Positions 6,998 to 13,805 of a stretch of DNA of 13,805 bases are shown in pieces. Location of the stretch: NCBI GenBank assembly GCA_030151765.1, contig JASLCW010000012.1, positions 1-13,805 of the forward strand. The letters run 5' to 3'. The notes beneath the pieces are model-generated. The model was not told the origin of the DNA. It was given only the letters and a program-made list of their open reading frames with translations, and ran no database searches. The translations under genes and the position numbers were made by a program. The stretch comes from Marmoricola sp. Lineage in GTDB: Bacteria > Actinomycetota > Actinomycetes > Propionibacteriales > Nocardioidaceae. Position 1 is the stretch's first letter. Each line of letters begins with the position of its first letter.

Positions 6998-8208
6998 GGG
7001 GTGCGCCGTGCCAGGATCTGGTCGACGCCCATGCGCCCGTCGCGGAAGGCCATCGCGCCGCCGACGAGGTAGAGCCGCCAGACACGCAACATCTCCTCAC
7101 CGACCAGGGCACGCAGCTGGTCCTGCCGGCTCTCGAAATTGCGCAACCAGTGCGCCACCGTCGTCACGTAGTGCTCCCGCATCGCCTGCACGCCGCGCAC
7201 CTCCAGTCCGCCGGCCTCGATGAACTCGATCGTCTCCCCTAGGGGGCGCATATGCATGTCGGGTGCGATGAAGGACTCGATGAAGGGACCACCACCGGGA
7301 TGGCGCCCGTGCCGCGACATCTGCTGGACGAGCACATGCCCGCCCGGACGGACATTGCGGCGCAGGACCTCGACGTACGTCGGATAGTTGGCCTGCCCGA
7401 CATGCTCGCCCATCTCGATCGAGGCCGCGGCGTCGAAGTCGCGGTCGTCGACGAGGCGATAGTCCTGCAGCCTTGTCTCGACCAGGTCACCGAGGCCGCG
7501 ATCGGCTGTCCGCTCGTCGATGAAGCGCTTCTGCTCCTCGGCGATCGTCACGCCGACCACGTGGACGCCGTACTCGGCGGCGGCGTACAGGGAGAGCGAA
7601 CCCCAGCCGCAGCCGACATCGAGCAGCCGCATCCCAGGCTGGAGTCCGAGCTTGCCGCAGACCAGATCGAGCTTGGCGCGCTGCGCGCTTTCGAGGTCCA
7701 TCGACTCGTCGGCGAAATATGCGGAGGAGTAGGCCATCGTCGGGTCGAGGATCAGTCCGTAGAAGTCATTGGAGAAGTCGTAGTGATGACTGATCGAGGC
7801 ACGATCACGGGTCAGGGTGTGCAGGCGCCCACGGACGCGTGCCTGGGTGGCCGGGGGAGCGAGCGGACGACCGAGCGCACCGAGTCTGGCGGCGGTGCGC
7901 ATCAACCTGGCCACGGTCGCGGGAGTACGGCGTACCTCGTTCAGATCGCGCTCGGCGACCACGTCCCAGACCTCGGTGAGGGCGGCATCCAGGTTGCCGT
8001 CGACCTCGATCTCGCCGGTGACATAGGCCTGGGCGGCACCCAGTTCGCCTGGATGCCACAACAGCCGGCGCAGTACGTCGGGGCTGCGCAGGTGAACCGT
8101 CGGGCCCGATCCGGCTCGCGAGCCGTCCCACGCGATCAGCGTCACCGGCAGCTCGCCGCCGGCGAAGGGCCGCAGGGCGGTCTCGAGCTGTTGCGCGACC
8201 GCGGTCAT
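6994..8208 (-). CDS. CFA-synthase family SAM-dependent fatty acyl methyltransferase (second copy)
   Basis: 404-residue member of the cyclopropane-fatty-acyl-phospholipid synthase family, which transfers a methyl(ene) group from S-adenosylmethionine to the double bond of a phospholipid acyl chain. The N-terminal half is the usual lipid-binding region. The SAM site reads LLDVGCGWGSL (195-205), followed by VVGVTIAEEQ. The active-site block MGEHVG carries Glu268, and Tyr347 in REHYVTT matches the conserved tyrosine. The position of the bicarbonate-binding His in E. coli CFA (LLHTIG) is Gln295, and the Cys of the YSCAYW region is Ser (YSSAYF). The start ATG at 8208 overlaps the previous gene's TGA (ATGA). 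Clearly diverged from its upstream neighbour, so this is an old duplication. It could make cyclopropane, methyl-branched or methylidene products; the sequence does not decide. Confidence 0.88.
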   Translation of the reverse strand: MTAVAQQLETALRPFAGGELPVTLIAWDGSRAGSGPTVHLRSPDVLRRLLWHPGELGAAQAYVTGEIEVDGNLDAALTEVWDVVAERDLNEVRRTPATVARLMRTAARLGALGRPLAPPATQARVRGRLHTLTRDRASISHHYDFSNDFYGLILDPTMAYSSAYFADESMDLESAQRAKLDLVCGKLGLQPGMRLLDVGCGWGSLSLYAAAEYGVHVVGVTIAEEQKRFIDERTADRGLGDLVETRLQDYRLVDDRDFDAAASIEMGEHVGQANYPTYVEVLRRNVRPGGHVLVQQMSRHGRHPGGGPFIESFIAPDMHMRPLGETIEFIEAGGLEVRGVQAMREHYVTTVAHWLRNFESRQDQLRALVGEEMLRVWRLYLVGGAMAFRDGRMGVDQILARRTP

Positions 8209-9476
8209 CGGCCCTCCCTGGTCAGCAGGATCTGCTGTACGTCGAGGTAGCCCGACGCGAATCCGGCGCGCGAGTACGACAGGTAGAAGTGCCACATCCG
8301 CTCGAAGGTCGGATCGAAGCCGAGGGCAGCGATGTGCTCGTGGGCGGCCGCGAAGCGCTCGTCCCAGATCGCCAGCGTGCGTGCGTAGTGACGTCCCATC
8401 GCGAAGCGCTCGGCCACTCGCAGCGAGGTGTGTTCGCGCGTGACTTGCTCGATCGCCTCGGTACTGGGCAGGAATCCGCCGGGGAAGATGTACTTGTTGA
8501 TCCAGGTCCAGGTGTTGCGCGTCGCGAGCATCCGATCGTGCGGCATCGTGATCGCCTGGATGACCGCCCGACCTCCCGGCGCAAGCAGGTCGTCCACCTT
8601 CGCGAAGTACGTCGGCAAGTACGCATGTCCGACGGCTTCGATCATCTCGACGCTGACGACGGCGTCGTACTGCCCGGTGACCTCGCGATAGTCGCGGAGT
8701 TCGACGTCGACGAGATCGGCGCAGCCCGCACGCGCGACGCGTTCCTCGGCGAGCTGCAGCTGCTCGATCGAGAGAGTCACCGAACGGACCTTCGCGCCCC
8801 GCTGCGCGGCTCTGATCGCAAGCTCGCCCCAGCCGGTTCCGATCTCCAGAACTCGTGAGCCGGCAGTGACACCGGCCCGGTCGAGGATGCGATCGACCTT
8901 GCGTCGCTGGGCGTTAGCGAGATCCTCGTCGGCCTCGAGGTCGGCGAAGAGCGCACTCGAATAGCTCATCGTCTCGTCGAGGAAGGCCGCGAACATCTCG
9001 TTGGAGAGGTCGTAGTGGCGCGCGATGTTGCCGCGCGACTGCGCGACGGTGTTGTCCTCCGAACCGGGCTCACGCGCGACGTACAGGGCGCGCAGGCGTT
9101 GCATCCACGGCGGCACCAGGCCGGCGATGTCGGCACACAGCACCGTGAGGAAGGCGGCCAGGTCGGGGGAGTCGTAGTCGCCGGCCAGATAGGACTCACC
9201 GAACCCGATCAGGCCGTCGGTACCGACCCGGGCGAAGAAGCTGTCCGGACGATGCAGGATCAGCTCCGGGGCGTTCGCGTCGCCGCGACCGAGCACGCTG
9301 CCGTCAGGCATGCCGACGCGCACGTCCAGGCGCCTGATCGCCTGGCGGAAGAGCGACCGGGCGATGCTGCCGCGGACCCCGAAGCGCGGGCACGCCAACA
9401 CGTCGGGCCAGCGCTGCGGGTCGATGTCGCGGTTCGGTGCCTCCGGTACGACGGGTGCAAGGGTCGTGAGCCTCAT
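8205..9476 (-). CDS. CFA-synthase family SAM-dependent fatty acyl methyltransferase (UfaA1-like)
   Basis: 423-residue protein of the cyclopropane-fatty-acyl-phospholipid synthase family, positioned like mycobacterial ufaA1 between a DUF1365 domain and the downstream enzymes. The SAM motif is VLEIGTGWGEL (209-219), followed by SVTLSIEQ. The catalytic block reads MIEAVG with Glu280 kept, though His of the usual EHVG is Ala; WINKYIFPGG (325-334) and Tyr364 in GRHYARTL are family hallmarks. Gln307 replaces the bicarbonate-site His of E. coli CFA, and SYSSALF replaces the Cys region. I chose ATG 9476, which shares one base with the preceding TGA and has AGGA 6 nt upstream. A longer form from 9521 would overlap the previous gene by 46 nt and is less likely. 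Expected substrate: unsaturated acyl chains of phospholipids; product type unknown. Confidence 0.88.
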   Translation of the reverse strand: MRLTTLAPVVPEAPNRDIDPQRWPDVLACPRFGVRGSIARSLFRQAIRRLDVRVGMPDGSVLGRGDANAPELILHRPDSFFARVGTDGLIGFGESYLAGDYDSPDLAAFLTVLCADIAGLVPPWMQRLRALYVAREPGSEDNTVAQSRGNIARHYDLSNEMFAAFLDETMSYSSALFADLEADEDLANAQRRKVDRILDRAGVTAGSRVLEIGTGWGELAIRAAQRGAKVRSVTLSIEQLQLAEERVARAGCADLVDVELRDYREVTGQYDAVVSVEMIEAVGHAYLPTYFAKVDDLLAPGGRAVIQAITMPHDRMLATRNTWTWINKYIFPGGFLPSTEAIEQVTREHTSLRVAERFAMGRHYARTLAIWDERFAAAHEHIAALGFDPTFERMWHFYLSYSRAGFASGYLDVQQILLTREGR

Positions 9477-11419
9477 CAGTGTTCCTGGGTTCGTGGTTGG
9501 ACCGGCAGCCGGCGCAGCCACAGCCGGACTCCCTGGTAGCGGATGCGCAGGCTTACCAGCAGTGCCGCGATCGACGGAAGGCGACGCGGGCGACGACTCA
9601 CCCGGCCGCGCCAGGTGGCGACGTAGGGTGCGCTGTCCTCGCGATGCAAGGTGACCGAGATGCGCAGCTGATCGTCAGGACGCGCGACACTCACGGTGTA
9701 GCGGCCACTCGTGTCGTTGAAGGGCGAGACGTAGAGCGCCTTGTCGACCTCGGCACGCCCCTGGGCATCGGGGTGGACGACGTACGCATGTCGTCCGCCG
9801 TACGTGTTGTGCACCTCGACCACGACAGCAAGTTGATCTCCGGCAGCGTCGTCGCACCAGAAGATGCTGATCGGGTTGAAGACATGGCCGAGGCTGCGGC
9901 GATTGGCGAGCATCCGGATGCGAGACGGGCGTGCGATGCCGTGCTCGGCGAGGAGTGCGTCGATGTTCGACCGGATCGGCAGGTTCGGATCGCCGACGTG
10001 GTCGCGTGCCTCGAATCCCTTATGAGGAAGGGAATCGAGGTCGACCAGCCAAGACGTCGAGCGATAGCGGAAGGCATGGCGGATCGGTTCGGTGCGGCCG
10101 TGCGCGATCGTGGTGCGATAGACGACGGGGTGGGCGTGGTGGACAGCTCGTGACCACGAGGCCCCTAGACGTTCTGCCGCACGCAGACCCGACAAGGCAC
10201 CGTCCTCATGGAATCCCCAGCCGTGGTAGGCGCCGGCGAAGCGAACGCGCTCGGTCTCGATCTCGGGCAGGCGCGCCTGGGCGGCGACCGAGGCAGGCTC
10301 GTAGATCGGATGCGCGTACTCGCGGGTGGCGATCACCGCGCCGGGATCGACGATGTCCTCGCCGTTGAGCGTGACCAGATAGCGCATGCCGCCGGTTTCC
10401 CAGTCGGGCAGACGCATCAGCCGGGACAGGTCGTAGCTGACCAGGACTCGGCCGTTGTCGCCGGTCCGGCGCTGATAGTTCCAGCTCGCCCGGGCTCGTT
10501 CCGACCGAGGAAGCACCGATGTGTCGGTGTGCAGCTGGGCGATGTTGCGGCTGTAGCGGATGGCGTCGAGAACCTCGCGCTGCGGCGTACTCGGCTCGGA
10601 CAACATCGACAGCGCCTGGTAGGGATGGGTGGCGATCACGACGGCGTCGAAGCGCCGTACGACGCCGTCACCATCGGTGATCTCCACGCCTGTCGGGGTC
10701 TCGCGGACGTCCGTGACCTTGGTGTCCAGAAGGATCTCGTCGATGCCCTCGGCCACCCGGAAGACATAGCTGCGTGAGCCACCGGCGACGGTGCGCCAGG
10801 TCGGTGATCCGAAGACGGTCAGCATCCCGTGGTGGTCGAGGAAGGTGAACAGATAGCGGGCCGGATAGTCGAGAGCAACGGCCGGATCGCACGACCAGAC
10901 GCAGGCGATCAGCGGAGTCATGAAGTGCCGCCGGAAGTACGCCGAGAAACCGCCGGCCTCGAGGAAGTCGGAGACTGTCGTCTCGTCGTCGTGACCGACG
11001 AGCACCGCTCGGGCATGCCGATGGAAGCGAGTGATCTCGGTGAGCATCCGCAGGTAGCGCGGATCGATCGCATTGCGCCACGAGGGGAAGAGACCACGGG
11101 CGCCGAGGGCACCGGCGTACTCGAGTCCTGTCGTCTCGTCGCGCACCGACATGCTCATGTCGGATTCCTGCGTCGGTACGCCGAGCTCGTCGAAGAGCGC
11201 CAACAGGGTCGGATAGGTGCGCTCGTTGTGCACGATGAAGCCGGTGTCGATCGCGATCGTCCCTGTGGGCGTCGGCACCTCGTGGGTGTCGGCATGGCCG
11301 CCGAGGCGGTCGTCGGCCTCATAGAGGGTCACCTTCCCCTGTTTCGCCAGCACATGGGCAGCGACGAGCCCGGAGACTCCGGACCCGACGACCGCGTAGT
11401 GCCGGTCGCCGCTGGACAT
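9476..11419 (-). CDS. Fused FAD-dependent amine-oxidase-like enzyme and DUF1365 domain
   Basis: 647-residue protein joining two normally separate neighbours. Residues 1 to about 422 form an NAD(P)/FAD-binding oxidoreductase: dinucleotide motif VVGSGVSG (10-17, Gly12/14/17), Glu34 in LYEADDRLGGH, and the C-terminal FAD-site block GAYHGWGFHEDGALSG (396-411). Residues about 428-645 are a DUF1365 domain: YRTTIAHGRTEPIRHAF (434-450), LGHVFNPISIFWC (510-522), EVHNTYGGRHAYV (535-547) and KALYVSPFND (560-569). There is almost no linker. In the junction the reading frame has no stop and no ATG or GTG from which DUF1365 could begin alone; the nearest in-frame candidate is a TTG at residue 409, inside the FAD domain's conserved end. 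In mycobacteria the parts are separate genes (Rv0449c and Rv0448c, from memory). The start ATG shares a base with the rskA stop. Likely role: oxidation or desaturation of a membrane acyl chain together with the methyltransferases; DUF1365 chemistry is unknown. Confidence 0.88.
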   Translation of the reverse strand: MSSGDRHYAVVGSGVSGLVAAHVLAKQGKVTLYEADDRLGGHADTHEVPTPTGTIAIDTGFIVHNERTYPTLLALFDELGVPTQESDMSMSVRDETTGLEYAGALGARGLFPSWRNAIDPRYLRMLTEITRFHRHARAVLVGHDDETTVSDFLEAGGFSAYFRRHFMTPLIACVWSCDPAVALDYPARYLFTFLDHHGMLTVFGSPTWRTVAGGSRSYVFRVAEGIDEILLDTKVTDVRETPTGVEITDGDGVVRRFDAVVIATHPYQALSMLSEPSTPQREVLDAIRYSRNIAQLHTDTSVLPRSERARASWNYQRRTGDNGRVLVSYDLSRLMRLPDWETGGMRYLVTLNGEDIVDPGAVIATREYAHPIYEPASVAAQARLPEIETERVRFAGAYHGWGFHEDGALSGLRAAERLGASWSRAVHHAHPVVYRTTIAHGRTEPIRHAFRYRSTSWLVDLDSLPHKGFEARDHVGDPNLPIRSNIDALLAEHGIARPSRIRMLANRRSLGHVFNPISIFWCDDAAGDQLAVVVEVHNTYGGRHAYVVHPDAQGRAEVDKALYVSPFNDTSGRYTVSVARPDDQLRISVTLHREDSAPYVATWRGRVSRRPRRLPSIAALLVSLRIRYQGVRLWLRRLPVQPRTQEH

Positions 11420-12123
11420 CAGGCCTTCCCGAAACCGACCAGGGCGATCGGCGTGCTCGTGGGCTGCGGACTGCCTCCCGCAGGTTCGACGGTGATCCCG
11501 GCTCCGATGGCATCGCCGGCATTGCCGGAGAGGACGACGGTCCGGCTGCCGCCGGCATCGACCAGGCCGGCCGAGTGCATGCGCCCCTGGGGATCCTGCA
11601 GCCACAGCTGGTAGGTCCGGCCGGTCGGGGGTGCGGCGATGTCGTGGGTGACCAGGACCGCGCGGCCGAGCTCGCGGGATCGGGTCAGCGTGACGGTGCC
11701 GCCGCTCTTGAGGACGACCTCGCGGGTCACCGCGTCGCCGGCGGAGAGCACCCGGCTGGCCACGGACCGACCGGCGTCGTGCTGCCATGGGTGGACCGAG
11801 ACGATCGTGCCGGCAACGAGGACGATCAGCGCAGCAGCCACGAGAAACCGGGCGAGGACCCTGCGGCGGGCCGGACCGTCCGAGACGGGAGTGGGCGGGG
11901 GCAGCGGCCGAACCGTGGCGATGCCGGCCAGGACGCGATCGCGGACGGCACCCGACGGCGGCTGGTCGCTGATCGCCGGGAGCAGGGCGGCGGCCTCGCG
12001 GAGCCCGGCCACCTCGGCCCGGCAGTCGGCGCACTCGGCGAGATGGGATTCGAAGCGCCTGCGCTCCAGTTCGTCGAGTGCGTCGACGGCGTAGGCGCCT
12101 GACAGGGCGTGGATCTCGTTCAC
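11419..12123 (-). CDS. rskA: RskA-like membrane anti-sigma-K factor with zinc motif
   Basis: 234-residue single-pass anti-sigma factor. The N-terminal cytoplasmic part (1 to about 75) is an anti-sigma domain with HLAEC-ADC, that is His27-x3-Cys31-x2-Cys34, the zinc-binding ZAS pattern; His5 may complete the site. The membrane span is about 92-110. The extracytoplasmic RskA domain (about 118-234) contains YQLWLQDPQG (171-180), SAGLVD and the terminal TVEPAGGSPQPTSTPIALVG block typical of RskA. The GTG start overlaps the sigK TGA (GTGA, 4 nt), giving matched production of sigma and anti-sigma factor. Known for the family: it holds SigK inactive until it is cleaved or inactivated. The M. tuberculosis protein, as I recall it, lacks the Cys pair, so direct zinc or thiol redox sensing is more plausible here than there. 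Confidence 0.9.
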   Translation of the reverse strand: MNEIHALSGAYAVDALDELERRRFESHLAECADCRAEVAGLREAAALLPAISDQPPSGAVRDRVLAGIATVRPLPPPTPVSDGPARRRVLARFLVAAALIVLVAGTIVSVHPWQHDAGRSVASRVLSAGDAVTREVVLKSGGTVTLTRSRELGRAVLVTHDIAAPPTGRTYQLWLQDPQGRMHSAGLVDAGGSRTVVLSGNAGDAIGAGITVEPAGGSPQPTSTPIALVGFGKA

Positions 12124-12725
12124 TGGTCAACTCCCAGGGCGTCACGCAGCCTGATCAGGCCGTCGCGGATTCGGGTCTTCGCGGTACCGAGCGGCAGCTC
12201 GAGGAGCTGTGCGACCTCGGTATGGGTGTAGCCGCCGAAATAGGCGAGCTCGAGCGCGCTGCGCTGCGCCTCGGTCAGTCCGGCCATCGCCGTGCGCACG
12301 CGCTGGGCCTCCAGGTTCCCCGTGGCGGTCTCGGCGGTCTGGTCGTGCGCCGTATCGCGGTTCTGCTGCTCGTAGCGGGTCTCCCGCCGCGAGCTCGACT
12401 CCGCCGACCTCACGCGGTCGACGGCGCGTCGGTGCGCCATGGTCATCATCCAGGCGAGCGGACTACCGGCGGTGGCGTCGTACCGGGCGCTCTGTCGCCA
12501 GATCTCGACGTACACCTCCTGGGTGACCTCCTCGGACTGCGACGGATCGCGGAGGACCCGCAGGACCAGACCGTGCAGGCGGGCGGACGTGGCGTCGTAC
12601 AAGCGCGCGAAGGCGTCCTGATCGCCGCGCGCGCTGCGCTGCAGCAGTACGACGAGCTCGTCGCTCGCGCTCGCCGGGGGAGCGCCCTCGGGGTCTTCCG
12701 GGGACACCGGGTGGGGACCGGGCAT
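12120..12725 (-). CDS. sigK: ECF RNA polymerase sigma factor SigK
   Basis: 201-residue extracytoplasmic-function sigma factor. Region 2 spans about 37-106 (GDQDAFARLYD, then DPSQSEEVTQEVYVEIWRQ, then WMMTMAHRRAVDRVR); region 4 spans about 143-193 with the helix-turn-helix at GGYTHTEVAQLLELPLGTAKTRIRDG. The GGYTHTEVA and PLGTAKTRI wording is typical of SigK-type (ECF19) factors, and the rskA partner is directly downstream. I chose ATG 12725 because AGGA lies 7 nt upstream and because the candidate promoter (12762-12792) would start transcription near 12755. Longer in-frame forms from 12752 or 12836 would start at or upstream of that transcript, and the latter would overlap the helicase gene. 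It probably directs transcription of its own operon, which includes the lipid-modifying enzymes. Confidence 0.92.
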   Translation of the reverse strand: MPGPHPVSPEDPEGAPPASASDELVVLLQRSARGDQDAFARLYDATSARLHGLVLRVLRDPSQSEEVTQEVYVEIWRQSARYDATAGSPLAWMMTMAHRRAVDRVRSAESSSRRETRYEQQNRDTAHDQTAETATGNLEAQRVRTAMAGLTEAQRSALELAYFGGYTHTEVAQLLELPLGTAKTRIRDGLIRLRDALGVDQ

Positions 12726-12761
12726 GGAGCCATCCTGTTCCTCGCGGGGCATGGTCTGCGA

Positions 12762-12792
12762 GGTATTCGGAGCCGTGCCGCGACCGGATTGG
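12762..12792 (-). promoter_or_regulatory. Candidate ECF (SigK-type) promoter upstream of sigK
   Basis: On the - strand, CCAATCC (12792-12786) and CGAATACC (12769-12762) are separated by 16 nt, the layout of an ECF promoter with a CC-rich -35 and a CGAAT-type -10. The implied start near 12755 gives a leader of about 30 nt with AGGA before the ATG at 12725. It would make sigK autoregulated, as expected for this family. My recollection of the mycobacterial SigK consensus (CCATCC / CGAATG-like) is similar but not checked. Confidence 0.4.
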
Positions 12793-12795
12793 CCG

Positions 12796-13805
12796 TCAGG
12801 CGGGCAGGTCCTCGGCGTCGACGATCCGGTAGGCATAGCCCTGCTCGGCCAGGAAGCGCTGCCGGTTCTGCGCGAAGTCGGCGTCGACGGTGTCGCGGGA
12901 GACGATCGCGTAGAAGCGCGCGGTACGCCCGTCCGACTTGGGACGAAGCAGACGGCCGAGGCGCTGCGCCTCCTCCTGACGCGAACCGAAGCTGCCGGAG
13001 ACCTGGATGGCGACGGCCGCCTCGGGGAGGTCGACGGAGAAGTTCGCGACCTTGCTGACCACGAGCAGGTTGATCTCGCCGGTGCGGAAGGCAGCGAAGA
13101 GCTCCTCGCGCTCCTTCACCGGTGTGCTGCCCTTGATGACCGGCGCACCGAGGTGCTCGCCGATCTCGTCGAGTTGCTCGAGGTATTGCCCGATCACCAG
13201 CGTCTGCTCGCCCGCGTGGTGTTCCACGAGGCGTTCGGCGACGCGGGTCTTGGCCGGAGTGCATGCAGCGAGGCGGTAGCGCTCGTCGGGATCGGCGGTG
13301 GCGTAGGCCATCCGCTCGCCGTCCGGCAGGGTCACCCGCACCTCGACGCAGTCGGCCGGCGCGATCCAGCCCTTGGCCTCGATGTCCTTCCAGGGCGCGT
13401 CGTACCGCTTGGGTCCGATGAGGCTGAAGACGTCGCCCTCGCGGCCGTCCTCGCGCACGAGGGTCGCGGTCAGGCCGAGACGGCGGCGCGCCTGGAGGTC
13501 GGCGGTCATGCGGAAGATCGGTGCCGGGAGGAGGTGCACCTCGTCGTACACGACGAGACCCCAGTCGCGGGCGTCGAGCAGTTCGAGGTGGGCGTAGACG
13601 CCCTTCCGCTTCGTCGTCAGCACCTGGTAGGTCGCGATCGTGACCGGTCGGATCTCCTTCTTGGCGCCGGAGTACTCGCCGATCTCCTCCTCGGTCAGCG
13701 AGGTGCGCTTGAGCAGCTCCGCCTTCCACTGCCGGGCGCTGACGGTGTTGGTGACCAGGATCAGCGTGGTCGCCTTGGCCTCGGACATCGCGGCAGCGCC
13801 GACGA
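12796..13805 (-). CDS. xpb: DNA repair helicase XPB/ERCC3, C-terminal part (5' end outside window)
   Basis: The last 335 codons are visible; the frame is open at the right edge (VGAAAMSEAKATTL), so the Met at 13788 is internal. It matches the actinobacterial XPB helicase (ercc3, Rv0861c, about 550 residues) almost throughout. Visible are the DEVH box in VVYDEVHLLPAP (12.6 kb side of the first RecA domain), LGLTATL (motif III), DVFSLIGPKRYDAPWKDIEA, TLVIGQYLEQLDE, VSKVANFSVDLPEA (motif V region) and QEEAQRLGRLLRP (motif VI with the arginine finger). The Walker A motif must lie outside the window. The family unwinds DNA 3' to 5' using ATP and acts in repair. The stop lies 70 nt before sigK, on the same strand, so some read-through into sigK is possible. 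Confidence 0.95.
   Translation of the reverse strand, partial: VGAAAMSEAKATTLILVTNTVSARQWKAELLKRTSLTEEEIGEYSGAKKEIRPVTIATYQVLTTKRKGVYAHLELLDARDWGLVVYDEVHLLPAPIFRMTADLQARRRLGLTATLVREDGREGDVFSLIGPKRYDAPWKDIEAKGWIAPADCVEVRVTLPDGERMAYATADPDERYRLAACTPAKTRVAERLVEHHAGEQTLVIGQYLEQLDEIGEHLGAPVIKGSTPVKEREELFAAFRTGEINLLVVSKVANFSVDLPEAAVAIQVSGSFGSRQEEAQRLGRLLRPKSDGRTARFYAIVSRDTVDADFAQNRQRFLAEQGYAYRIVDAEDLPA

Noticed and set aside
9477..9521. Longer start (9521) for the first methyltransferase
   Set aside because: Overlaps the FAD-DUF1365 gene by 46 nt, and the internal ATG at 9476 has AGGA at good spacing and the same stop/start coupling as the rest of the operon.
11420..12145. Upstream extension of the FAD-DUF1365 frame across the whole rskA gene
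   Set aside because: The frame is open, but the extension is Arg/Pro-rich and lies over a well-recognised rskA; the dinucleotide-binding motif begins right after the ATG at 11419, so the short start is correct.
12446..13729. 427-codon - strand frame overlapping the helicase and sigK
   Set aside because: Out of frame with both real genes; translation is Arg/Pro/Gly-rich without motifs.
1..13805. Search for tRNA, rRNA, CRISPR arrays, insertion sequences, att sites
   Set aside because: By eye I saw no cloverleaf with a TTCRA-type arm, no regularly spaced repeats, no transposase motifs and no paired direct repeats; short or divergent cases could be missed without computation.

Overview
The window is very GC-rich, with dense genes, GTG starts and 1-4 nt stop/start overlaps. 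It holds an actinobacterial-type XPB helicase, a SigK/RskA pair and what looks like the tail of a DUF222/13E12 HNH protein. Together these indicate an actinobacterium, most likely Nocardioides-like (Propionibacteriales); the genus is inferred from gene content only.

Left part (+ strand): the 3' tail of a probable DUF222/HNH endonuclease (1-86) is followed by about 500 nt without a convincing gene. Next comes a secreted alpha/beta-hydrolase of the tripeptidyl aminopeptidase (TAP) family (585-2210), closed by a strong 13-bp hairpin (2216-2246). A three-gene group follows: a membrane PAS-GGDEF-EAL cyclic-di-GMP enzyme with both catalytic domains apparently intact (2289-4532), a processive membrane GT2 glycosyltransferase (4591-6018) and a 68-residue single-span membrane protein (6020-6226). 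I read this as a candidate c-di-GMP-linked surface polysaccharide module.

Right part (- strand, read right to left): the C-terminal part of the XPB/ERCC3 helicase (12796-13805) is followed, after a short gap with an ECF-like promoter candidate, by a tightly coupled run. The run is sigK (ECF sigma factor), rskA (membrane anti-sigma factor with a zinc motif), a single reading frame joining an FAD-dependent amine-oxidase-like enzyme to a DUF1365 domain, two tandem CFA-synthase-type methyltransferases, and a DUF1295 membrane protein. Every junction in this run overlaps by 1 or 4 nt, so it is very probably one transcript.

The enzyme block matches, in content and order, the mycobacterial block next to sigK/rskA (Rv0449c-Rv0446c, from memory). 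Three details differ: the FAD enzyme and DUF1365 are fused, the methyltransferase is duplicated, and RskA keeps an HxxxCxxC motif. The most reasonable reading is a stress- or redox-responsive system that modifies unsaturated acyl chains of membrane phospholipids. Related sigma/anti-sigma-linked enzymes in Rhodobacter belong to furan and methylated fatty acid formation. The exact lipid product here is unknown and is the most interesting open question in the window.
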